Below are positions 9,437-21,400 of a stretch of DNA of 64,000 nucleotides, piece by piece. Within the stretch, counting starts at the first letter, position 1; each line of letters starts with the position of its first letter. The notes under the pieces are model-generated. The model searched no databases and was not told the origin of the DNA. It saw only the letters and a program-made list of their open reading frames with translations. Source of the stretch: Aricia agestis (Eukaryota > Arthropoda > Insecta > Lepidoptera > Lycaenidae); the NCBI RefSeq assembly GCF_905147365.1, contig NC_056428.1, positions 27,682,001 to 27,746,000 on the forward strand, read 5' to 3'. The position numbers and the translations under genes were made by a program.

Positions 9437-12400
9437 GTTAGTGTCTTTATTGCGTGCGTTGGTAGATCGAGGAAGACAGTAAATTCCATATTATGAATGT
9501 CGTATAAATAAACACTTTTTTTGGATAGCGCAAACTATAGTTATTTACTATACATTTTTATTGTCATACAAACTCTAGCAAATGCGTAGCACAGGGGTGG
9601 TTAATTGTAGAAAATATAAGCGATTCTATAGCGATTTAAAATGCTCAGCGAATTCGTACAAATCCCTTACAATTTTTTCCTCCCACAGAGGCTTACGATA
9701 CAGTATTTATCTTTGTCATTTACCTAAATACAATATGTAGGTGGATGATGTTAATAAAATATACTGATGCTCTGTGGATCAGGAAATGTTTTGCTTTCGT
9801 TGAAAATAACTAATTTATGTTTTTCTAAATTATTGATAATATTGTTTAGGTAAGTAAGTATAGGAAATAATACCATAAACTTTAAAAAAATTATATCTTC
9901 GTACTGTGTCTGCTTACTTATTATTTAAGACACTTGATTACAAATCACGATGCATACAATTATTAGGAAAGTCCTTTTTCTAGGAATGCCTTGGAATCAA
10001 CTTCTCTGATAGTACCTTCGTTAGTACAAACTTTTAGTGCACGTTCTCTAGAACATTTTTTCATTTGATTAGTACTATCAAACTAAGTTTTCGTGAGTAG
10101 CTTCATTTTGATAAGACGAACAACAATTTCCTCTGCGAAAATTCTCGAAAGTGGTCTAATGCTAAGTACTCACATACGGTTTTGCTCGATAGTTTTACTC
10201 GAAATCGAGCAAAAACCACCGTGTGGACCGCAAAACTCACAGCTCGAAGGCTCATTTCGAGTCAGTTTGAAGGCTCGAATCGAGCCGGTTTGACGAATTT
10301 TTTGACACTAGTGTTTATTATTCGTAGATAATATCCTTAGAACTGGAGGAAAAGTATCGAGCAATGCTGAATGTGTGGACGAAAGCCCGAGCCGTGGTTT
10401 TTACTCTACGTGATTGCTCGATCAAGCAAAACTGTATGTGAGTACTTACAATAACAGATATAGAAAGCCTTTCTAAGTGTAAGTACTGACATACAATTTT
10501 ACTCGATGCGAGCCTGCGAGCTGTGAGTTTTGCGTTCCACACGGTGGTTTTTGCTCGATTTCGAGAAAAAACTATCGAGCAAAACCGTATGTGAGTACTT
10601 AGCATAAGAAAGGATTAAATATTTTGATTTGATAATCCTAAAATATGGATTGTTCTATTTGTAGGACAATATTAATTACTTACTGTTAAATTATTAAAAT
10701 ATTAATGTATCAATATATAAAAATCTATAATATAGTAATTATAATATAGAGGTAAAATGAAAAAAAATGTTCTAAGGAACCTGTAGGTACTAAGTATATT
10801 TTGTATTTGTTAGTAAAATATTTTTAAAACTTTCGTGACCATGTAGGTAAATACCTGTAATTTTACCTAATACGAACTGTATTGTATGTACATTGTACTC
10901 ATTGACCTACATATCAGGTACATACATATCGAAGTTTACATTCCAATAACAATCTTAGAGCCAAAATTAGACAGAAGCCAAACGAAACCAAATACTTATT
11001 CATTCTCATTGCTATGTACTTCCAGTGATTCAATGCTTATATTGTTTCTTTGCATTTATTAGCCTCCGAAACTAATACCGAATAATATAATGAAAATATT
11101 TGGTCCAACGCGCAACGGGATATCCATTACTTGCCTTTGCGTACAAAGATTAGGAAAACTGCAATATTACATTACCTAATTATTATCATTGAACATTGAA
11201 ACAAGGTTCCTCTAACATTTTTGTGCGGCCCCCTTTTCCGAATCCAGTGTAATGTAAGTTATAATGACTACCTACCTGTCATCACAAGGACAATTTTATG
11301 TTTCTTAAAAAATATCTTGGCCCCTGCCCCCTAGACGTAAACTGCTGGAAATTGTCTCTATTGTTACCATAGACATAATATATACTGTAGCATTATAGGT
11401 TTATGATTGTTACCTATCACTTTAGTTTCTCAATTCCTGCGTTACCTTCCTCTAGTTCGGAGACGTTCCCACGTTTAGATTTTTCTGCAACTTCTTTCCG
11501 TCGATATTTGCTTATAGCGTGGGAACCGTACACTTTTGACAATCCGAGACAAACATGTTACGCTCTGGAGTTGAGGTTAAATTTTCTTTGTTCAGTTTTT
11601 AGAAATTCGCTTCGATGCGCTTCGACTCTACGCTAGTATAAATTAACCCTTAGCGGTTTTTGCCAAGATAACTTATTAAAATTTATACGTATTCAAATAG
11701 ACAGATACACGTTTATATATTAATATCTATACTTAAACTTATGCACGTAATATGAAAATTGCTATTACAGTATCTTCTGCCTATTATACTGGAACACAAA
11801 ACACGTCATAATATCACACGTAATATTTTGCGATATAAAATCTGTTAACACGCTAAAAATATTGTGCTCAAAATATGTACGCAAATATTCGCATGTTAAC
11901 AATTTCTAAAAATAAAGGATCTAACAATGAGTTGAATCATTGCGTCAATGATTTTCCTAATCACATGCTTGATGCTTCGTCAAGAAAATAAATAGTAGCC
12001 CAGTTATTTTTATTTCTTTTTGCTAGTATATCGTCGTTGCAATGGACAATTAGTGGTATACTTAGATATTATATTTATTATTTATACTGGGTTAAAAGAA
12101 ATATACTTTTGATATGGCTTAACCATAAAGTTAATATACCTAGCGGAATAGAGAAACAAAGGCCTGAGCAAGAGAGATGTCACTATCAGTAACACTGCGT
12201 GGTAAAAAGAGACGTGTGATATATGACAGCAGTTCTCTTTTCCTTACGTCCAGTCGGCACGTGCCGCACGTTGACAATTTAATCTCATAGAAATCATGAT
12301 CAATCATGCTTGTGTAAGTGTATACGTACACATATTTTTACACACAGATGAAACCAATTTCGGTTTCGTTTGACACCTCGAGATTGTTGCTCTATTCCGC

Positions 12401-15400
12401 TAGGTATATTAACTTTATGGGCTTAACAAACAACAACAATGCGTTATACATCCGCATGACCATATTTTTTTTAACCATAAGGATGAAGAAATTGTAGGGA
12501 GTTATATTATTATTACAGGTAGAGTATTTTGCACATTGCACCTGATTGTAAAATTATTACTTACTAGCTGTGCCAATTGCCATCATCATCATCACTAGTC
12601 ACTACCATAATGGTTTATGGTAGTGATGATTATGATGATGAATGTAATTTTCATAGTAGCATAATATGCTTTCCGTTTTTAAAGCAACGTCGAAACTGCC
12701 CAAACTTGTAGGTATCTATAAAGAGCCGGGACTCGGGAGTTCTTTCAGCACCTTCCGAACCTTAGTGCAAAATCTTACTTGTTGGTAGCTTAATATGCTT
12801 AGAATACTGCTAACGAAACCGAAGTCACCACATGTTTCCATATAAATTTCGAGGAGTTGACTTATAAATATGGTACCAAATTGGGATGATAACCTATACA
12901 CCAAAAGAAAAAATTTGAAAATCGGTTCACAAACGGCGGAGTAATCGTTGAACATAAAAAACGAACATAACACCTCCTCCATTTTGAAAGTTGGTTAAAA
13001 TTGTAGCCTAGATATTATGTGATCAGATGTATTAGCTACTAGATGACGCCCGCAACTCTGTTTCGCAAAAAATCGTTCATCGTGCGGAAACCGTTCATAT
13101 TCCCGGGATAAAAGTATCCTATGTCCTTAGATAAATGATTGGTCTCGCGCGCGCGCTCGACCGCCAATCATTCATCTAAGCCTATGTCCTTCCCGGGGCT
13201 CAAAGTATATCCATACCAAATTTCAGCCAAATCGGTTCAGCGGTTTGGGCGTGAGGAGGTACCTAACAGACAGACAGACAGATAGAAAGACACACTTTCG
13301 CATTTATAATATTAAATATGGATATTATTGTAAAGTTTCATTAAAATCCGTTCAGCCCCCGTAGACAAGTGGCAAAACACTAACGCTAGCGCTACAAAAT
13401 GTATGGATTTGACATTAGTATTCGTATGTCAAATCGCATACATTTTGTAGCGCTAGCGTTAGCGTTAGCGCTTTGCCACTTGTGTGCAAGCCACGGAGCT
13501 AATACTAAGAGGAGGTGTTGTAACTAAGTTTCCTTAAGAAACGACGCGTGACAATTTGCGGGGTGAGGGGGTGTCAAGTTCGGCCATTTTTCAAACTACT
13601 AGCTTAGGTCGATGTTGATGTTACTACGTAGTTCACGTATCTTACACTAGATGTCATTTTGTCTTGAATATTATGGGACGTACTACGGCCCTGGATATTT
13701 TTTACGTTTCAAATAGTTATCATAGGTGACGACAGATGGCGGTTTATAAGTAATATCATAATAAAAGCTATATAATCACGGTTTTAGCTATTAAATGTGT
13801 TTAAGTCTAAGTGTATAACGGTTTTCAGTATTCAAGTATGATTATTGTAATAAACTTATGCAAAATTATACGCATTTACGTCTGTATTATCTTTCACAGG
13901 TTTGGCCACCTAGTGTCAAGTAGTATAATTAACGCTGAAAGCTGAAATGCTCTGGAACTTTTATATTTAAATTCCATTTAAAATTATTTCCAAATGAAAT
14001 GTGATGGTATTTATATTATCAGAACGTCTGTCTGAGTGTTTTCGACATTGTAAAACACAATACTTAATCCTTTCCTTGTTAAAAACGCAGAAAACAACAA
14101 TTTATTGGGAGTCTCGTTACGTGTGCACCTGACAAACGCTGAAAGCGTACTGACTTAAGCCCCGCCCACAATAATGACGTCAGGACGTTGAAAATCACAG
14201 TGCACAGTTGCTTAGGCCAGCTCCTCTCTGTATTAGCTCCGTGGTACAAGCCCAGTAGTACTTTTGCTTGAAAGAGTGACAAACATCCATACATACATCC
14301 ACACTGTATACATCCATACATACATCCAAACTTTCTCTTTTATAATATTATAAGTAGGATAAAAAATATGTTTGTTTTCCGTGAGTGCACATATTATTAG
14401 ATACAGCTTAAAGAGAAATAGGTTCTACTACCACGTCTCTTTTCAAGTCCTCCTTGGTCCATTCGTGATGAAAGACGACTTTCTCGGTATTTTTTATAAA
14501 ATATACGATCATGGTGTCTACTGATGAGCTGGCTTGCAGCCAGAATTTAGCTTTTATTATCTGTCTACAAAATCCACCTACTTGATAATGGACTATGTAT
14601 ACCTACCATAATCAACAGTTACGCAAATTGTAGACAGTAGACTAATGAGCTGCTTAGATGCTGCTTTTGTATATCAGCTATGAAGTAGATCATCTGATAG
14701 TGAGAGGTCAACGACCAAAAGCAGTCCAATGTCCATGTAAGTACTCATCTGTAATTGATTTTACTAAACAAAATATATAAGAACGTATGAACTATTGAAG
14801 TTTACTGTTTAACTACGTCATGAAGTACACAGGCTCTGACTATTATAATAATTCTTCCATGCATAAAGGTGACAATCAACGAAACGAACAGACGGTAACA
14901 GTTGGTATTAAATAAACTGTATGTCATTTAATTCAGCACCTGCTTCTGGACCGCTTCCAAAACAAGCGCTCATTAATAGCGTAAACCTCTAAATATTCTC
15001 AACACAAACAACTATTAACGCACTACATATTTCCCAGTTTCACGTACTTCATTAGTCAGTTATGCCGAATATTAATGGCTATGACCATTGAAATAATGGA
15101 CAGGGAAATCACATAGTTTTTCGACTCTTGTTGAATGTTTTAGGTTTTTTGATCCCCTCATAGCCTTAAGCCTTATAATATTTTGGTTACCTGTAGACTG
15201 TGGTACACCACCTGTGTGGTTACCTGATAAGAACTAACCTCTAGTTCTTATCAGCCAGCTTTTTTGGTCCATAATAACTAAAGACTTAAAAAATGATCTT
15301 AGTAAAATATGAGTGAATATGATTTAAAATTTAAATGATCCAACGGATATCTTGTACTATTATCTATTCTGTGCGGATACTATAATCTCAAGACCTCGAT

Positions 15401-18400
15401 ACTATTTTTGGGCACATCACTGATCAAGTGATCACACCCTGTTTGTAACTATACGCTTAGGTACTATTATTATACCTATTCTTGTATGTGCTCGAAAGTG
15501 GGTTTGGGTTACGACTTGTGAAGTCTCTAACCAAAACGTCAATGGCTTTTGACTAATTGCAATATTTCGGGTGTATGTTCCTATTAGTATGATAGATTAA
15601 GCGTAAGATGTGACAAATCTGATTCTTGGCAACCATGTTAAAGCTCGTGATGACTATTTTACGGTATGGACCCGCCCTCAAGACTAATTGCTAATGTAAA
15701 ATTGGTGACAAGACCAACATATTTAGGTACGCCCACAGATTTTAGAAGTAAGGTACGCCGTACGCCCCATTAACGCCGATTGAGTCTGATGTTATAATAA
15801 TATGATCATGGACATGAACGTAAAAAAAGTCATGGACGTACTAAAAAAAAATCGGCAAAATGCAAGTCGGACTCGCGCACGAAGCGTTCCTACCAGTATA
15901 GAGCAAAGAAGGCAAAAATTGTGTTTCTTGTATGGGAGCCCCCGTAATTAATTACTTAATTAAAATTTTATCACTAATTATTAAAGTACAAATACTTATA
16001 ATTAAGGATTTTGTGAAAATTTAAAATGCCTAGCTGTTACCATTATTGATTACGAGCGAAAAAACTTTAAAAACATCACGTTTGTTGTATGGCAACCCCC
16101 CTTAAATATTAATTTTATTATTATTATATTTTTATTAGTATTTGTTATCACAGCAAATACTAAAAACGCAATAAAATATTTAGAGGCAACAGAAATACAC
16201 AATATGTGAAAATTTCCGAAATATAGCTGAAGCGGTTCTTGAGGTGCAGCCTGGAGACCGACGGATAGACGGACAGACCATAAGACTTAAGACATATATG
16301 TGTACTTTAATATTATTGAATAATAATATTAATAATAAATAAAGGTCTTCCTTACAAAAAACACAAATTTTGGCCTAATTTTGCTCTTTATTGATTTATA
16401 ATGGTACGGAACCCTTCGTGCGCGAGTCCTACTCGCACTTGACCGATTATTTTTACGTCCATGTACGTATATTATGTGTTAAGTACAAAATATATTTTTT
16501 TTCGTTATGAATATTTCTGAGGGGAACCAGAAGCGCTGCTACTTTCACAGTGAACTGACTACGAGGAGCACGTACACCTTAAAGTATTATCACTTAGTTT
16601 TGTTACAGCTTGTATAAGATTAGAATAAGGGGGCCTCCTTGAAAAAAGCTTGGGAAACCCTGATCAAACAGATTTTCTTTTTATCCATAGATCAGACGCT
16701 TGTTTACAAAAACCTCGTATAAAATAATAAACACGTCTAGGAAATGTTAGTAGTTAGGAGACAGACAGTTTTGTCATAAACAAGTTACTAATCTGATACA
16801 GAATCTAAATAAAACTCGCGACTCTTTGATACCTATGAGTTATGACAGTGTGTTAATGTATTTAGAATTTCACGGAATGTCACTCAGTTACATACTATAG
16901 TCAGTACCACAGAATATATATTAGTAGTACCAATCAGTACTAAATGAAACTACGAGAATTTGCTTGAATTTATAAATCAAGTTGATAATTTTTATATTTT
17001 GTAAAGGAATGAGATGCTGTATTGTACTAACGCAGAAATTAACTATTCACCTGCTGCTAATTGCTATAGTGTTGACTTCTATTTGAATAGTTTTTTTTAG
17101 TAACGTGATCAAAACTAAAAGTAACTTTATTAAAAATATAGAACCACAATGACCCGCAGGGTTCCGAGGAATCTATTTAGAGAATCACTGTCCTCAGTAA
17201 TTTAACGAATGATATATTTTTACAGCACTGACAGTCCGGTTCTTGACAAAGCGCTACATAGGAGAATACGATCATCAACAAGGTAATAATTAATACCTAA
17301 GATAATATAGCTCATAATAATTCGAATCTGCCGGATCGACTAGATAAAAAAGGCGGGGTCATAAAATAATGTAATAGTTGTGTAATTTTAGCCAAGTGCG
17401 TTTATCTTCAGTAACAGAAGTTACTTAAGTTAAAGTCAATAATTAGTACGTCTACGTCGTCTACATCTGTCTATTTAAGTATATCACCAGCCTCACCTAA
17501 ACAGCTTTTTTTTAATGAAATAAGGGGGCAAATGAGCAAACAAGTCACCTGATGGAAAGCATGTTCCGTCGCCCATGGACACTCGCAGCATTAGAAGAGC
17601 TGCAGGTGCGTTGCCGGCCTTTTAAGAGGGAATAGGGTAATAAAGGAGGGTAGGGATGGGTAGGAAAGGGAATAGGGGAGGGTAGGAAAGGGAATAAGGT
17701 AGGGGATTGAAGCTCCTGTAAACTCACTCATTCGGCGAAACACAGCGCAAGCGGTGTTTCACGCCGGTTTTCTGTGAGAACGTGGTATTTCTCCGGTCGA
17801 GCCAGCCCATTCGTGCCGAAGCATGGCTCTCCCATGTCTAAAACTCAAAAGTTATTTTAATTTGAAAAGCAACGGAGTAATCCATCAAAATAAGAATATT
17901 ATATTTTTGTTTTCTTTTTTTACAGAAAGTAAATACAAACACGAAGCTCTGCTAGACGGTGAACCTATTTTATTCGAAATACTTGATACATGCCCAAAGG
18001 TGACTAAATAATATAATATATATTTTTACTAATTTTTTATAAGTATTATTACATGTAACAGCTGTTGTATAGCACAAGAGACGTCCGCAGTTGATATATC
18101 TAGTAATACATATTGTTACGTGCTAGGGTTCGAAGGAATTGGAGAGAAAGACCTGCTGACTCTCTTGAAAACTTTATTCACTAAGTCCAGGTCACACAAG
18201 CACACACTAGGTCACAACACTTAGCACTAAGTCCAAACACTAATCACTAGATGGCACTACGTGCCCGTATACCATGTACCGTAACAATATACTTACTTAC
18301 TTTTTTCAATTTTGAGGTCCACTACTCGAATATGGCTAAAAGTTATTTAATCCAAGAAAATGCCTGGTTATAAATTAATTAATTTTTTCAGAGCTTAGAC

Positions 18401-21400
18401 GAGCTACCGGGCAACGATATCGCACAATGGGCGGACGGGTTGTTCCTGGTATATTCCATTACGGACAGAGCATCGTTCAACTACGTGAGGAGAGCGAAGC
18501 AGAGTCTACAACCAGACGTTCCCCTTACTCTAGTCGGCAATAAGGCCGATATGGTGCATTTAAGACAGGTATTTTATTTATAAATTCTAAATAAATAAGT
18601 CACATTATTTTCCTTTGTTCCTGCTCGAAACTGTCTAAAATTACATTTCAACCTACCAGTGACGGTCTTATAGGAGTGAAATTTATGATTAATTATACAT
18701 ATTATTTTTAACCCCCGACAAAAAAGAGGGGTGTTATAAGTTTGACGTGTCTGTCTGTCTGTCTGTCTCTCTGTTTGTCTGTGTGTGTATCTGTCCGTGG
18801 CATCGTAGCATCTAAACGGGTAGACCGATTTTGATCTTGTTTTTTTTTTGTTTGAAAGCTGACATGATCGAGAGTGTTCTTAGCTATCATTCATCATCAT
18901 CAGCCTGCTCAGTGCTGGACAATCTGGGTTTATCTGGTTCATGAAAGGCCGTTAGCAACTTGTAGTCGTTTGGTGGGTTTTATATTTCATTCTAGTTCGT
19001 GACATTTGTGAGTATATAATATACGTATACACATATTAATGGAACGTTGACCTGGTGCTGCAGCTGATGCTGTTGGAGTTGGATATCCTATTGATTACCG
19101 GGATCACCCGGTAATCAATAGGATATCCAACTCCTCGCCAACTTAGAGCAGAGGTTTCGTGTTTGGGCTCATTTCAATTGCGACAACCAGTAAGAACCAG
19201 TAAGAATAGACAGTAAATATTTACATGCTGCTGCTGTAGCATCACCTGGATTCTATAGGAACCGAGCTTCGTATGTACCCAAAGTGGAGGTTTCATGTTT
19301 GGGCTCATATTAAGAGGATACCACAGCGGCTAGAGAAATGAAAAAAAAGTACGTGTAATATCTATAGCTGTCTCCCTTACCTCAAGCCTATACCGCAGAA
19401 CGCGATAGAGACAACTGCAGAAAATCCAGAAAATCAACGATTCGTTGTCCCCTGATTCCTTCTCCAAAACTTAACCGATTTAAGTACTTTTTTCATTAAA
19501 GATTAAAAAAAAGCTTGAGCTGTGTTCCTATGTTTTGCTTTTTTTGTATAATCTATCCAAATCTGTTTTCTGGACGTTTGAACACAGTGGAAAATCTGGC
19601 CATTTTTTTGGGTTTTTGAACGTTCATATCTTATTTAATAATTAAATTATGAAAAAAAAGAAAACATAGGGACATTGTATTAGTGGCCGTAGATATTCAG
19701 GAAAAAAATTATAACTCTACTAGCATTATCCAGGGAGGAAACAGGGGACAACGTTTGTATGGAAAAAATGGCGGTGTGGAATCCTCTTAACGGCGTCATT
19801 GAAAAGGACATTGATAGATATTAGATGGTAATCATGAGAAAATGATTCTGTTGATAGGCATTATTTTGCACTATAACCAACACAAGTTTAAAAAGTATGA
19901 AATAAAATTAAATTAAGAAATTAAAAAAAAAAACCCGCCAAACAACTTTTGAAAGTAATGAAATAATATTTACTGAGCTGCATATTGTACAATAGTATTT
20001 AATAAGCACACAATATTAACATATAGTAACAGGTTCCTAGAACGTATAGGTATCAGATTGCTACCCTGGTATATTGCAATTATATAGTCTAATAACATCC
20101 TATGTTGAGTTGCTAGGATAGTATAAGTAGCTTTATCTAATAACAACCTATGTACTAATTGACTGTTATGCAATAATTAATTGCCAGCATTAGGTATGCA
20201 AATAAATTTCCTCTCAAGACATTGCCAACAATTGTAATGGTAATACATCGTTTATTGGCAGTTTATCATTCACCAATGATAAAAAGATTAACAGCGCTCA
20301 TAAATATGTAGGTAGATAGTATAGTATCATTCATGAAAACACTATGGAAAAGCTTCCTCAATTTCATAATGATTAAGTATATTTATTTTGGTAAGGTTTT
20401 AACTTTTAACAGAATAATTTTTGTTTTTCATTAATAATTATATTCGCTAAAACATACTTAAAGGAAAAAAATACAAATTAAACTGATATTTTTTGTGTTC
20501 AGGTAAGTAGGTAAGCATTTTCCAAACATAGGTTGCAGCATGCGCCTTTAGTAACTAGGTACCTATGTACCTAAGTGAGATATGTAGCATCCAATTTTTT
20601 TCTGGCTTTTAATAGGAAGTTTAAATATATTTACAACGCTAGAAAAGGCCTTTAATTTGTCGATGCATTTAACTTTTGAGCTCTTACTTCAATAAATTCT
20701 CAACAAAATGTTGGCCTTTATAACACATTTTTGGAGATATTATAACGTTTTAATTTAAAACGTTATAATATCTCTATAATTTTTAAAGAAATTATGAATT
20801 TTAATTTAAGTAGGTACTTTAAAACTTTTAAAGTACCTACTTAAATTAAAATTCATAATTACTTTAAAAATTATACCTACGCACAATAAGTGCGTGTAAC
20901 ACAATTTTCATTGCAACCCTGAAATCCGCCCAAACCCTTTTATCTTCGTTACGACGAGCGTCAATCTCTAAAAACTTTGCAATTATCTTTAATTTTTATT
21001 CAGCAATTATAAAGCAAACTTTCTTTTTTAAAAATTGTGTTTTTGGTTAATTTTCAATGTAAGCAATTGGATAAGTTTTTTTTTCTTGACTGGTTTTATA
21101 TACTTAGTGAAATATTATTTTTTATTTAAATAACTAAAAAATTCAAAGCACAAAAAAATTTTGGTAAACTTTGCAAGTTGTAGTGTAAAAAGAAAATGAC
21201 ACCTCAAAAATCCATTCACTTTAATTACAATTTTCGGAGGTTAAAAGTTAAAACCTCTGGGCGCTGCACTAAATTTGTTGATTTAGGGAAATCTATACTA
21301 ATATTATAATCCTGCAGAGTTTGTTTGTTTGTTTGAACGCGCTAATCTCAGGAACTACTGGTCCGATTTGAAAAATTCTTTTACTGTTGGATAGCCCATT

